Under the pieces are notes generated by a model. The model was not told the DNA's origin. It saw only the letters and a program-made list of their open reading frames with translations, and did no database searches. From CAVSJA01 sp963728145 (GTDB lineage: Bacteria; Bacteroidota; Bacteroidia; Chitinophagales; Chitinophagaceae): 64,000 nt of DNA. Shown one piece after another: positions 37,155-45,943 of this stretch; positions within the stretch are counted from its first letter, which is position 1, and every line of letters begins with the position of its first letter. The stretch is taken from NCBI GenBank assembly GCA_963728145.1, contig CAVSJA010000006.1, forward strand, positions 310,001-374,000. The letters are read 5' to 3'. The position numbers and the translations under genes are program-made.

Positions 37155-37922
37155 CTACTTGTCCGACTTTAGGTCCAAAATCATAAGGTCAAGCCCAGAC
37201 AATTCTTTTGCCTTTTGATGATATGTGTGGTTCTCATCACTTCTGATTCTTTGTAGCCAGGGCAACGCATTGTCTACTTCACTATTAGCCACGTAAGCAA
37301 GGGCCAGATAATATTCTGACTCGTCCTGGAAATAGTTGTCGCCAGATTTCGCATTTGCCGCCATTACTTCTTTAAAAAGCTCAATAGCGGTTGGATATTC
37401 TTTCAGTTCCATCGCGGCCATAGCCGTAAGAAAACTGATTTTAGTTGTTGTAGGTTTTTGCATAGAGGATAAGGATAATACCTGCTTCCAGTTCTTTGCG
37501 CGATAAGCCTGTTCTATTGTATCCTGCACCAATGAACTGCGGCTTGTATTTAATTCGAATGATTGATAATACTCTTCATATATATTTCCCGAATTAACGG
37601 TGCTGTATTTATAAATAGCAGCAGCGCCGATCAGTAATAAAAAGCAGGCGGCCACACGGAGAGCATTGCGATAAAAGCTACGGATCACGCCGCCTACAGG
37701 TCTCGCATCAAAAGATTTTCGGGCTTGATATTGATTTTTTACTGATGATACCTTTTCGTACAAGCCAGCCTCACGGATTCCTTCCAAAGCAAAGGAAATT
37801 GCACGCCACTCTTTCGCCAGTTCCTGATCACCCTTAATCAATGCTTCTGTTTCAGGCGAAGGTTCGCCGGCCAGAACACGATCCAGATGATCAATCAATA
37901 TTTGGTTTCTTTCCTGTGTCAT
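37155..37922 (-). CDS. Membrane anti-sigma-like protein with periplasmic TPR domain
   Basis: A 255-aa protein. Residues 1-50 (IDHLDRVLAGEPSPETEALIKGDQELAKEW) have the helical, acidic character of an anti-sigma N-terminal region, although the zinc-binding HxxxCxxC motif is absent. A basic stretch (RSFYRNALR) precedes a single membrane helix (87-104), so the N-terminus should be cytoplasmic. The rest is periplasmic and consists of TPR-like helices (WKQVLSLSSM, YPTAIELFKEVM, SEYYLALAYV). It lies 7 bases after the ECF sigma gene, the usual sigma/anti-sigma arrangement. The anti-sigma role is an inference from gene order and topology. Confidence 0.65.
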   Translation of the reverse strand: MTQERNQILIDHLDRVLAGEPSPETEALIKGDQELAKEWRAISFALEGIREAGLYEKVSSVKNQYQARKSFDARPVGGVIRSFYRNALRVAACFLLLIGAAAIYKYSTVNSGNIYEEYYQSFELNTSRSSLVQDTIEQAYRAKNWKQVLSLSSMQKPTTTKISFLTAMAAMELKEYPTAIELFKEVMAANAKSGDNYFQDESEYYLALAYVANSEVDNALPWLQRIRSDENHTYHQKAKELSGLDLMILDLKSDK

Positions 37923-37929
37923 TCTATAG

Positions 37930-38532
37930 TTATTTTACTAGTTCACTAATTTGCTTCGCTACTTGTGGATTGGCTTTCACCAGCTCCGTTAATTCTTTCA
38001 GGCACTTGTACTTTTTATTTCTCACTACCTGTTCGTTATCGTAATGGAGGTGGTCTACTATTTCTCTCATCGAAAGGTTCTCGTAGTAAAACAGCATCAA
38101 AATCTTTTTGCAGGATTCTCCGAGTTTTTCCAGCAAGCCGCGTAGCTCCTTTTTCATTTCCCGATCACTGATTTCGTGGCTCACATCAATCTCTTCGCTT
38201 CCCCGCCCGACTTCAAAAACCTTCTCACGATAATCTGAACGCTCTTTCTTCTTAATCTCTTTATACCATAGGTTTCTTGAAATTGCCACCAGGAAGGTTT
38301 TGATACCTGCTTCCATCCGATAGTTTCCCTTCTGAACTGTATCAATAAAAGCCATCACTGTTTCCTGGAAAATATCATCGGCGTCCTGCTGACTTCCTCC
38401 ATTATTAATAATAAAAGAACTGATTGTTTCTGAATATTGCTGATAGATAAATAAGATAGCGTCATCGAGCTTTTTCTTGTCATTGATTGCCGCTATCAAC
38501 TCAGCATCTTCATATTTTTTAACTGCTCTCAT
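37930..38532 (-). CDS. ECF-type RNA polymerase sigma factor
   Basis: A 200-aa sigma-70 family protein of ECF size. Region 2 is visible in ILFIYQQYSETISSFIINNGGSQQDADDIFQETVMAFIDTV, with the FLVAISRNLWYKEIKKKER segment for -10 contact; region 4 in LLEKLGESCKKILMLFYYENLSMREIVDHLHYDNEQVVRNKKYKCLKEL, which includes the helix-turn-helix. Regions 1.1 and 3 are absent. It heads the minus-strand pair with the anti-sigma-like gene. A 10-base inverted repeat with a 39-base spacer (38564-38622) lies just upstream and may be an operator. Confidence 0.88.
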   Translation of the reverse strand: MRAVKKYEDAELIAAINDKKKLDDAILFIYQQYSETISSFIINNGGSQQDADDIFQETVMAFIDTVQKGNYRMEAGIKTFLVAISRNLWYKEIKKKERSDYREKVFEVGRGSEEIDVSHEISDREMKKELRGLLEKLGESCKKILMLFYYENLSMREIVDHLHYDNEQVVRNKKYKCLKELTELVKANPQVAKQISELVK

Positions 38533-38563
38533 ATTTATAGTACTTGCTGGAGGTTCGTTTGTA

Positions 38564-38622
38564 ACCTGATTTTAAAAATATTTTCTGAAAGTATCAATAT
38601 TGTAATTGATTGAAAATCAGGT
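38564..38622. promoter_or_regulatory. Inverted repeat upstream of the ECF sigma gene
   Basis: ACCTGATTTT (38564-38573) and AAAATCAGGT (38613-38622) are perfect complements with a 39-base spacer, 32 bases ahead of the sigma start codon. It could bind a dimeric regulator or form an RNA hairpin. The spacing between arms is ~49 bp. Confidence 0.35.
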
Positions 38623-38672
38623 AAATAAGTGTAAAAAACGAATATACGAAGGAAAAATGTGACAATGGAGAT

Positions 38673-39065
38673 TCATGTCACTGGGGTACATATTTCTATC
38701 AAAAATCCGTCAATGTCCCTCAAATAAGCAACTGTTTGACCCCAGGGTTTTTGTTTTGGCGCTTCCAGAATTGTTGCGCCTGATTTTTTTGCGGTTTCGA
38801 TTACTTCGTTTACGGTTTCAGTTACAAATCCCAATTCAGTTGCAAATGGTTTATTTTTTAAATCACTTTCGGTAAAACCATTTTTAAGGTTTGCGCCTGC
38901 AAGCTTTTTAGACGCAAAAGAAATTGTTGTTTGTCCTGTTTCCAATTCTCCATAGTCATTATCAGTTGTTACGAACTTTCTTTTAAAGCCAAATGCTTTT
39001 TCGTAGAATTCAATTGATTTTACAACGTCGTTGACATATAGAATCGTGTATCCAAAGTTTACCAT
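38673..39065 (-). CDS. VOC family protein (glyoxalase-like)
   Basis: A 130-aa protein: NFGYTILYVNDVVKSIEFYEKAFGFKRKFV, YGELETGQTTISFASKK, then FVTETVNEVIETAKKSGATIL and QTVAYLRDIDGFLIEICTPV. The C-terminal RDIDGFLIEIC is the usual metal-ligand Glu region of the vicinal-oxygen-chelate superfamily. Likely a small cytosolic enzyme or resistance-type binding protein; substrate unknown. It is unlike the VOC gene at 26942 and stands alone. Confidence 0.87.
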   Translation of the reverse strand: MVNFGYTILYVNDVVKSIEFYEKAFGFKRKFVTTDNDYGELETGQTTISFASKKLAGANLKNGFTESDLKNKPFATELGFVTETVNEVIETAKKSGATILEAPKQKPWGQTVAYLRDIDGFLIEICTPVT

Positions 39066-39248
39066 ATCGCTAATTTAATTTGTTGTAAAGTTAAATAAGT
39101 GCAAGTTTTTTGTTGAAGGGAAAGTGAAGTAAGATTGAATCGTTTCCGACCCCGTGCGCCGACGCTGACCGCGTGCGCTGAAGCTATAGCGGTGGCGCAA
39201 GCTTTAGCGCAAGCGTTAGGGCTCAAATCTTGGTAGAAATAATGCATC

Positions 39249-39439
39249 CCCCCACATTCGCCTCGCTTGCGAGGCAAATTCGTTTTGAATCACAGGCAAC
39301 ATTTTTAGATCAAATGATTAACCGAAAAATTTATTAAAGGCTTAATAGAAGGAATCTCTAATGTCGCAATTGATGCCTCGCAAGCGAGGCGGATGTGGGG
39401 GCGTTTCTATGCTACAAAGATTCGGTCCCTACGGGACCG
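39249..39439. repeat. REP-like inverted palindromes
   Basis: Left arm 39249-39275 and right arm 39375-39401 are 27-base complements with one mismatch; each contains the internal palindrome GCCTCGC-NN-GCGAGGC. A third palindrome, CGGTCCC-TAC-GGGACCG, lies at 39423-39439. The GC-rich words and inverted pairing resemble REP/BIME elements. The flanking bases 39145-39225 contain a GC-rich stretch with repeated GCGCAAGC words. No gene is seen in the 465-base gap 39066-39530. Confidence 0.75.
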
Positions 39440-39530
39440 GTGACTGACTCCTTGCAGAAAACTGCAATTTGTTATCTCAAATTCGAGATAGAATGAAGTT
39501 TATTGAAATTTATTTTCTGAAACTTAAATC

Positions 39531-39893
39531 CTAACAAGACCAAATCCTCCTCCGCTCAAAATCTATCTCCACAGGTCCCATTGTGCATGCCCCGACTTCC
39601 TTGGCTTCTTCATCCTCAGGTTTGCGGGCGATGATCCATTTGCCGGTGGTCTTGTGTTGGCGTAAGACGCCTTTTTCGATTACATCTCCCCGTTTGCCGG
39701 TGATATTGCCACCATTGTGGATCACGAAAATGGAATCTCCCTGAATCTTAACGATCACTGTGGCGCCAAATGATTGTCCACCCCATTCTGCGAATGCAAC
39801 TTCATAGGTATAGACGCCATCCTTTGGCTTTTGGGCATATGAATTAAAAGAAAGTACGGTCACACAGAGTGTGAGGGCAAGTAGTTTGTACAT
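39531..39893 (-). CDS. Small secreted protein, unknown
   Basis: A 120-aa protein with a signal peptide (to about FNSYAQ). The mature part has short strands (DGVYTYEVAFAEW, ATVIVKIQGDSIFVIHNG) and a C-terminal Cys pair (ACTMG and RIWSC). No family recognised. It lies 24 bases ahead of the dxs stop, in the same direction, after dxs, so it may be co-transcribed with it. Confidence 0.65.
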   Translation of the reverse strand: MYKLLALTLCVTVLSFNSYAQKPKDGVYTYEVAFAEWGGQSFGATVIVKIQGDSIFVIHNGGNITGKRGDVIEKGVLRQHKTTGKWIIARKPEDEEAKEVGACTMGPVEIDFERRRIWSC

Positions 39894-39917
39894 GGGTAAT
39901 TGGGTTATTCAACGATA

Positions 39918-41834
39918 TTATACCGCTTTTACTTCCTGCATCATCTTTACTGCGGCCGCTTTAATAGCAGCAGCATCATAGCCGCACTCCTTGTGGAGTT
40001 CTTTGGGAGAGCCGTGCTCGACAATTCTATCCGGTATACCGAGAACGACCATTTTAGCGGTATAATTGTGTGCAGTCATGAATTCCATAACGGCAGATCC
40101 AAACCCGCCGACAACCGTACCATCCTCAACGGTGAGGATGCGGTCGTATTTATTGAAGACTTCGTGGAGTAATGTTTCGTCTAATGGCTTGGCAAAACGC
40201 ATGTCATAATGCGCAATATCAAGGCCTTCCGCTTTCAACTCACGGATAGCTGTAGCTGCGAAATTTCCTGGATGTCCCAAACTGAGAATGGCTAGATCCT
40301 TTCCGTCCTTTAATTTTCTACCTGTACCAATATTTATCTCCTTCAATTCCGTTCTCCATTCCGACATAACACCTTCACCCCGGGGATAGCGTATAACAAA
40401 TGGATGAGTAGTTGAATCCAGTTGCGCCGTGTACATCAGGTTCCGCAATTCGCTTTCATTCATTGGTGCACTCACGATCATGTTCGGTATGCAACGCATG
40501 TAAGCGATGTCATAACAACCATGATGTGTTGGTCCATCTTCACCAACCAGACCGGCGCGATCCAAACAGAATATAACCGGTAAATCCTGAATCGCCACAT
40601 CATGCACCACCTGGTCATATGCCCTTTGCATGAAGGAAGAATAGATATTGCAGAATACTTTCATGCCTTGTGTTGCCATACCCGCACTTAAGGTAACTGC
40701 ATGCTGTTCGCAAATGCCTACATCAAATGCACGATGAGGCATTTTATCCATCATGAATTTTAGTGATGAACCCGAAGGCATTGCTGGCGTAATTCCAAAT
40801 ATCTTTTCATTCTTTTCAGCCAGTTCAATTATAGTATGTCCAAATACATCCTGGTATTTTGGTGGCTGAGGCAATTCATATTTCTTCTTGTGGATCTCAC
40901 CTGTGACTTTATCGAATAGTCCGGGAGCATGCCATTTGGTTTGATCCTTTTCTGCCAATGCATATCCTTTACCCTTTACGGTAATTATATGCAACAATTT
41001 TGGACCGGGAATATCCTTCAGATCTTTTAATGTATCAACAAGCTTGGTGATATTATGTCCATCAATAGGACCGAAATAACGCAGCTTGAGCGCTTCAAAA
41101 AGATTACTGCTCTTGCTGATGAAACCCTTGATGCTATGCTCGAGTTTGCTCGCCATCTCGCGGGTGAAATTCTTACCGATGGGAAGTTTACCCAATGCTT
41201 TCCAGATATCGTCCTTGAATTTGTTATAAGTGTGAGAAGTAGTGATATCTGTTAAATATTCTTTAAGCGCACCGACATTCGGATCGATGCTCATGCAATT
41301 ATCATTCAGTATGATCAGGACATCCGTATCGGCAACACCTGCATGGTTCATTGCTTCGAACGCAAGGCCTGCAGTCAGTGATCCATCACCGATAACAGCA
41401 ACCGCTTTTCTATCTTCCCCTTTATATTTTGCAGCCATCGCCATTCCCAATGCAGCTGATATTGAAGTGGAAGAGTGACCTACCCCAAACGTATCATATT
41501 CGCTTTCACTTCTTTTGGGAAAGCCGCTTAGCCCTTTGTATTTGCGATTGGTGATAAAATTGTCGCGGCGACCTGTGAGGATCTTATGACCATATGCCTG
41601 GTGACCCACATCCCAGACCAGTTGGTCATAGGGCGTATCATAAATATAATGGAGTGCAACAGTAAGCTCGACTACGCCGAGGCTGGCAGCGAAATGTCCG
41701 CCGTGTACACTGACAACATCAATAATATACTGGCGAAGTTCATCGCATAATTGGTGCAATTGCTCGCGACTCAGCTTCTTAACATCGGCCGGGGAATCAA
41801 TCAATTGCAGCAAAGAGCCTGGGCTCATCTCCAT
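39918..41834 (-). CDS. dxs: 1-deoxy-D-xylulose-5-phosphate synthase
   Basis: A 638-aa enzyme of normal length. It joins pyruvate and glyceraldehyde 3-phosphate to form DXP, the first step of the MEP isoprenoid route. Motifs: DVGHQAYGHKILTGRR, the thiamine diphosphate-binding GDGSLTAGLAFEAMNHAG with DNCMSID, and the pyrimidine-domain EQHAVTLSAGMA and LDRAGLVGEDGPTHHG. Together with pcrB at 56725, it marks isoprenoid metabolism in this window. Transcribed away from the LytS-type kinase gene; a -7-like element TATTTTTG lies just upstream of its start (41854-41861). Confidence 0.97.
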   Translation of the reverse strand: MEMSPGSLLQLIDSPADVKKLSREQLHQLCDELRQYIIDVVSVHGGHFAASLGVVELTVALHYIYDTPYDQLVWDVGHQAYGHKILTGRRDNFITNRKYKGLSGFPKRSESEYDTFGVGHSSTSISAALGMAMAAKYKGEDRKAVAVIGDGSLTAGLAFEAMNHAGVADTDVLIILNDNCMSIDPNVGALKEYLTDITTSHTYNKFKDDIWKALGKLPIGKNFTREMASKLEHSIKGFISKSSNLFEALKLRYFGPIDGHNITKLVDTLKDLKDIPGPKLLHIITVKGKGYALAEKDQTKWHAPGLFDKVTGEIHKKKYELPQPPKYQDVFGHTIIELAEKNEKIFGITPAMPSGSSLKFMMDKMPHRAFDVGICEQHAVTLSAGMATQGMKVFCNIYSSFMQRAYDQVVHDVAIQDLPVIFCLDRAGLVGEDGPTHHGCYDIAYMRCIPNMIVSAPMNESELRNLMYTAQLDSTTHPFVIRYPRGEGVMSEWRTELKEINIGTGRKLKDGKDLAILSLGHPGNFAATAIRELKAEGLDIAHYDMRFAKPLDETLLHEVFNKYDRILTVEDGTVVGGFGSAVMEFMTAHNYTAKMVVLGIPDRIVEHGSPKELHKECGYDAAAIKAAAVKMMQEVKAV

Positions 41835-41853
41835 GGGTCCATTTTTCAGAGGT

Positions 41854-41861
41854 CAAAAATA
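41854..41861 (-). promoter_or_regulatory. Possible -7 element TATTTTTG for dxs
   Basis: On the minus strand this matches the Bacteroidota -7 consensus TAnnTTTG, 19 bases ahead of the dxs start. No good -33 TTTG is found at the proper distance, so this is tentative. Confidence 0.35.
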
Positions 41862-42052
41862 TGCTTTTATAACGGCGGATACCAGTAAACCAGCTATTTA
41901 ACAGAACAAAAATTTTGCGCCCCGGTTCAGCCTTAGCCTTAATATTTGGAAAAAGCCTTACTTTTCAGTGACAGTCGGAGGACGGTTTCCCGCCGATGGG
42001 CGACGTTTTCAGCCATATATCCAAAAGAAGCCCAATGCCCTTTTCAAATCCT

Positions 42053-42060
42053 TAGATTTG
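42053..42060 (+). promoter_or_regulatory. Possible -7 element TAGATTTG for the kinase gene
   Basis: Matches TAnnTTTG exactly and ends 11 bases before the ATG at 42072. If used, the transcript would begin a few bases before that codon, which supports 42072 over the further-upstream ATG at 41946 as the true start. Confidence 0.4.
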
Positions 42061-42071
42061 CCCGGACGCAT

Positions 42072-43139
42072 ATGATGATTTTAAACAGGATATCTAATTA
42101 CTGGCTTTGCCAGATCGCGGGCTGGGGTTTCGTAACGCTTTCCTATATCTTCTTCGGTTATACGTTCAGGAAATTAAATGAACCGGCCCTAATAAAGCTT
42201 GCCCTATTCATACTCACAGGTGTGCTCGTTACGCATTTTCTCCGTTGGTCAGTAAAGCAACTCAATTGGCTTTTGCTGCCCCTTGAAAAAGGATTACCGC
42301 GTTTTTTGATGGCTACCATTATCGCTTGCGTGCTTGCAGGCTTAATCGTAGCAAGTTTTGCTACTTATTTTGAATATATTGGAGTGATTGTTCTTGATAA
42401 AGATGATCGCAGCGTAGATTTTTCAACTCGTTTGCTTACCCTGTCTATGGACCAGGGACTTTATATTACTCCATGGGTGCTTATTTATTATTTCTATCAT
42501 TATATAGAAAAGAGCCGTCGCCAGCAGCTCGATACATTGAAGCTGGAAGCGTTGGTGAAAGAGCTTGAATTGAAGACAATCAAATCACATATCAATCCGC
42601 ATTTTATTTTTAATGCATTGAATAGTATCCGTGCATTGATCGATGAAAATCCGGGGAGAGCAAGAAATGCGATTACTGAACTGAGTAATATCCTTCGCAG
42701 CAGTATGCAAGCCGAAAAACAGGAAACGGTTTCTTTTGAAAAGGAATTGAATATCGTAAAGGACTATCTCGCACTGGAACATATTCGTTTTGAAGACCGT
42801 CTGAAAGTAGAGTACCAGATTGATGAAGACACGCTTGATCAACCCGTGCCTCCAATGATGTTACAGACACTGGTTGAGAATGCAATTAAGCATGGTATTG
42901 GTAAGGAAATAACAGGCGGATATGTAAAAGTAACTTCCGATTTCAGAGGAAATTTCCATGAACTGGTGATACAAAATTCAGGTAAGTTGAATGGGCAGAT
43001 GAATGATGATGGTTTCGGATTATCCAGCACCAGGAACAGGCTGCAATTATTATTTGGCGAAAAAGCAAATTTTGAAATAAAGCAGGTCAATGGCAATATG
43101 GTTGAGGCCCGGGTCCTGATCCCTGTTGAACTAAAATAA
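42072..43139 (+). CDS. LytS/YpdA-family sensor histidine kinase
   Basis: A 355-aa protein from the ATG at 42072 (MMILNRISNYWLCQIAGWGF). The frame is open upstream to an ATG at 41946, but those residues have no membrane or domain character. Four membrane helices (~8-130) lead to the His_kinase motif SHINPHFIFNALNSIRALI and a HATPase domain with VENAIKHGIGKEI and GFGLSSTRNRLQLLFG. This class works with LytTR regulators, and such a regulator follows after 6 bases. The signal is unknown; the sensor is only the membrane bundle. Confidence 0.88.
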   Translation: MMILNRISNYWLCQIAGWGFVTLSYIFFGYTFRKLNEPALIKLALFILTGVLVTHFLRWSVKQLNWLLLPLEKGLPRFLMATIIACVLAGLIVASFATYFEYIGVIVLDKDDRSVDFSTRLLTLSMDQGLYITPWVLIYYFYHYIEKSRRQQLDTLKLEALVKELELKTIKSHINPHFIFNALNSIRALIDENPGRARNAITELSNILRSSMQAEKQETVSFEKELNIVKDYLALEHIRFEDRLKVEYQIDEDTLDQPVPPMMLQTLVENAIKHGIGKEITGGYVKVTSDFRGNFHELVIQNSGKLNGQMNDDGFGLSSTRNRLQLLFGEKANFEIKQVNGNMVEARVLIPVELK

Positions 43140-43145
43140 AAGCAC

Positions 43146-43883
43146 ATGATTAAAGCGATAATAATTGACGACGAAAGACTGGCGCGTAATGAACTGAAGA
43201 AATTATTGATGGATTTCCCCGAGATTGAAGTGGTTGCCGAAGCTGCTAATGCTGGTGAAGGCATTGAAAAGATAGAGAACATTAATCCTGACCTGGTTTT
43301 TCTCGATATCCAGATGCCCGGCAAGACAGGATTTGATATGCTCTCTGAACTGGACAGAGCTCCTCATGTGATCTTTACCACAGCTTATGATGAATATGCC
43401 TTGAAAGCCTTTGAAGTAAATGCACTCGATTACCTCTTGAAACCTGTTGAACCCAAGCGGCTCTCCGATGCGATCCAGAAATTGCATTTGCAGGAAGAAA
43501 AAGAGCCAGGAGGAAATGGGTCTGTGATAAATGTTAACCGTTCGATCCTGAGTGAGAACGATCAGGTATTTGTAAAAGATGGAGAACGATGCTGGTTTGT
43601 AAAACTTTCAGACATACGCTTATTCGAAAGTGTAGGCAATTATGCTAAAGTTTACTTCGCAGCAAATAAACCGCTTATCTTAAAATCACTTAACGCGCTG
43701 GAAGAAAGATTGGATGAAAAGACTTTTTTCCGTGCTAACCGTAAACATATCGTCAACCTTCGGATGATTGATAAGATCGAGCCTTATTTCAACGGTGGTT
43801 TACTGCTTGAATTAAAAGGAGGAGAGAAGATCGAAGTGAGTAGAAGGCAGACGGTGAAGTTTAAGGAGATGATGTCCTTATAA
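43146..43883 (+). CDS. LytTR-family response regulator
   Basis: A 245-aa regulator. The receiver starts MIKAIIIDDERLARNEL with phosphoacceptor D54 (VFLDIQMPGKTGFD) and Lys in DYLLKPVEPKR. The C-terminal LytTR domain is recognised by VFVKDGERCWFVKLSDIRLFESVGNYAKVYF and FFRANRKHIVNLRMIDKIEPYFNGG. It forms an operon with the LytS-type kinase (6-base gap). A hairpin at 43946 follows. Confidence 0.93.
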   Translation: MIKAIIIDDERLARNELKKLLMDFPEIEVVAEAANAGEGIEKIENINPDLVFLDIQMPGKTGFDMLSELDRAPHVIFTTAYDEYALKAFEVNALDYLLKPVEPKRLSDAIQKLHLQEEKEPGGNGSVINVNRSILSENDQVFVKDGERCWFVKLSDIRLFESVGNYAKVYFAANKPLILKSLNALEERLDEKTFFRANRKHIVNLRMIDKIEPYFNGGLLLELKGGEKIEVSRRQTVKFKEMMSL

Positions 43884-43904
43884 GTGCAAATTCTTACAGG
43901 AGGT

Positions 43905-43963
43905 AATAATCAATAATTAATAATAAATAATCAATAATTTTGAACATGCCCCTTTTGGGGCAT
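43905..43963 (+). terminator. Terminator hairpin with AT-word repeats
   Basis: ATGCCCC-TTTT-GGGGCAT (43946-43963) is a perfect 7-bp stem followed by CTTGTTT, after the LytTR stop. Just ahead are AATAATCAATAATTAATAAT words of the dispersed AT-rich array class. The word TAATTTTG at 43935 also fits the -7 consensus, so the region may double as promoter for the M28 peptidase. Confidence 0.6.
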
Positions 43964-43983
43964 CTTGTTTATAAACGCATACT

Positions 43984-45270
43984 ATGACTAAGCTGATTCT
44001 AACTTGTTTGCTATTTGTTGCCCTTTCTGGTTTTACTCAAGACATCAACAAGATCATCAATGCTACGGAAGTTGAGCGCATTGAACGCATCTTATCGTCC
44101 GATGAAATGCAGGGCCGTCGTACGTTTACTCCCGCTATTGATAAGGCCGCTGATTTTATTGCTGAAGAATTCAAAAAGGCTGGAATAAAGCCTTTGAATG
44201 GAGATTCTTTTCTGCAGGAATTCTCCATGATCCGTACAAAGTTCATCAGTGCATCAGGAACCATCAATGGCAAACCCGTTGATAGCAAGGATATCGTTGT
44301 ATTTGCCACAAAGACCGAGCTAACAGCGAATCAATCCTCAGGATATGAAAAACTGAGTGTAGGACCCAATGAATCATTATACCCGGTAGTGCAACGCTTA
44401 CTCACAACGAAGGGGAACTATTTTGTAAAAGTAGATTCTGCGCAGGTGAGAATGTTTAATAGTATGAAAGTCCGCCGGCCATCATTCCCATCTGAAGCGA
44501 ATATTGTGCTCATGCTTGCAAAGGAGGATGTGAACACATGGAATGTTGAATTCAAACAGGAATTATCTGAAATGAAACTGAAGAATGTAGTCGGGATAAT
44601 TCCGGGTAAGAAAAAGACAGATGAGTACGTGATATTCTCCGGACATTATGATCATATAGGGATTGGAAAGCCGAATGCAGCCGGCGATTCAATTTTCAAT
44701 GGTGCAAATGATGATGCGGCAGGAACCACAGCCGTGATCATGCTGGCGAATTATTTCGCGCAGAAAAAAGATAATGACCGTACATTGGTTTTTGCAGCCT
44801 TTACTGCTGAAGAAGCAGGAGGATTTGGTTCGCAATACTTTTCAAAGCAATTCAATCCAGAGAAGGTAATTGCTATGTTCAATATAGAAATGATCGGAAC
44901 GGAGAGCAAGTGGGGAACCAATTCAGCTTATATCACAGGTTATGAAAGAACAGATATGGGAAAGATACTCGAGAAAAATCTTGAAGGAAGCCAGTTTAAG
45001 TTCTATCCCGATCCTTATCCACAACAAAATCTTTTCGTTCGTTCAGATAACGCTACGCTTGCTCGTTTGGGGGTACCCGCTCATACTATTTCAACTTCCA
45101 AAATGGATAGCGAGAAATTCTATCACACAGCAGAGGATGAGATTGAAACTCTTGATATGAAGAATATGGCGGAGATCATTAAGGCCATTGCTTTGAGTTC
45201 GAGGAGTATTATAGATGGGAACGATGCACCGAGTAGGGTGGATATAAAAGCATTGGAACGTAGGCAGTAG
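43984..45270 (+). CDS. M28-family metallopeptidase, secreted
   Basis: A 428-aa protein with a signal peptide (to about ALSGFTQ). Zinc-binding motifs of the M28 aminopeptidase family: SGHYDHIG (His), NGANDDAAGT (bridging Asp), FAAFTAEEAGGFGS (catalytic Glu-Glu), FNIEMIG (Asp/Glu), and the late His in EKFYHTAEDEIETLD. The N-terminal ~200 residues contain a PA-like segment. It acts on peptides in the periplasm or outside. The gene is downstream of the LytTR operon and followed by a 76-base spacer to the convergent mobile-mystery pair. Confidence 0.87.
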   Translation: MTKLILTCLLFVALSGFTQDINKIINATEVERIERILSSDEMQGRRTFTPAIDKAADFIAEEFKKAGIKPLNGDSFLQEFSMIRTKFISASGTINGKPVDSKDIVVFATKTELTANQSSGYEKLSVGPNESLYPVVQRLLTTKGNYFVKVDSAQVRMFNSMKVRRPSFPSEANIVLMLAKEDVNTWNVEFKQELSEMKLKNVVGIIPGKKKTDEYVIFSGHYDHIGIGKPNAAGDSIFNGANDDAAGTTAVIMLANYFAQKKDNDRTLVFAAFTAEEAGGFGSQYFSKQFNPEKVIAMFNIEMIGTESKWGTNSAYITGYERTDMGKILEKNLEGSQFKFYPDPYPQQNLFVRSDNATLARLGVPAHTISTSKMDSEKFYHTAEDEIETLDMKNMAEIIKAIALSSRSIIDGNDAPSRVDIKALERRQ

Positions 45271-45346
45271 CTGGCTTCTGGATTGCAGGCGTGGATACGA
45301 AACAGGCGCCATAACGGGGAACTCGACGATCGATCTGGAAAAGAGT

Positions 45347-45943
45347 TTAAGATCGCGCAAACGTCAAAAGTGGTGCATATTCGCCTTTGTCGGCTGCCCT
45401 TAGTGCTTCTAAGTATTTTGTTCGCGCCTCACCCTCTTTCACTAAGGTATTTGCACTCCAGGTGAATACTTGGGTGTCAAAAATCTTGCTAATTATAACA
45501 TCAGCCATTAGCCGAGAATGTCGACCATTTCCATTGGAAAAGCAATGTATACTGACGAGACGATGTTTAAAACGGAGTGCGACTTCATCATTCGATAGCT
45601 CATTTTTGGTTATCCAAAGTTTGCAGTCGTCAAGAAGAGACCTAAGTTGAACGGGAATTTGGAATTTATCAACACCAATGTTTTTATCGGACTTCCGAAA
45701 TTCTCCAGCCCATTTCCATACAGCGCTATACATTCTTGCATGAAGTTCTCTGATAAATGACTCATCAAGAATTTCTTCCTGGCTTAACTTTTTGCGTAAC
45801 GTCCATTCTACAGCTTCCTGGATATTTAGTTGCTCAGCTTCATTAAGTTCACCTCGTGTGGTTATCGTTTTAATAAGTATCCCTTCTTTCTCATCTTCGT
45901 CTAGCGGTGTCTGTCCATCATCGTATTCTAACTCTAATCCCAT
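45347..45943 (-). CDS. Mobile mystery protein B (Fic domain)
   Basis: A 198-aa protein with the Fic fold: the active-site motif HCFSNGNGRHSR (residues 133-144) has the catalytic His133 and the GNGR anion hole, but an Asn at residue 137 where the classical HxFx(D/E)GNGR motif has Asp/Glu. The N-terminal ALFxFAG-like segment and the MYSAVWKWAGEFRKSDKNIG segment, which often helps position the flap, are present. The family is known as mobile mystery protein B and occurs with protein A as a pair. The activity is probably AMPylation or a related transfer. It overlaps gene A by 10 bases. Confidence 0.85.
   Translation of the reverse strand: MGLELEYDDGQTPLDEDEKEGILIKTITTRGELNEAEQLNIQEAVEWTLRKKLSQEEILDESFIRELHARMYSAVWKWAGEFRKSDKNIGVDKFQIPVQLRSLLDDCKLWITKNELSNDEVALRFKHRLVSIHCFSNGNGRHSRLMADVIISKIFDTQVFTWSANTLVKEGEARTKYLEALRAADKGEYAPLLTFARS

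Noticed and set aside
39059..39277. 72-codon frame with Ala-rich segment
   Set aside because: Its composition is a product of GC-rich repeated words in the intergenic region; no start context and no homologous pattern.
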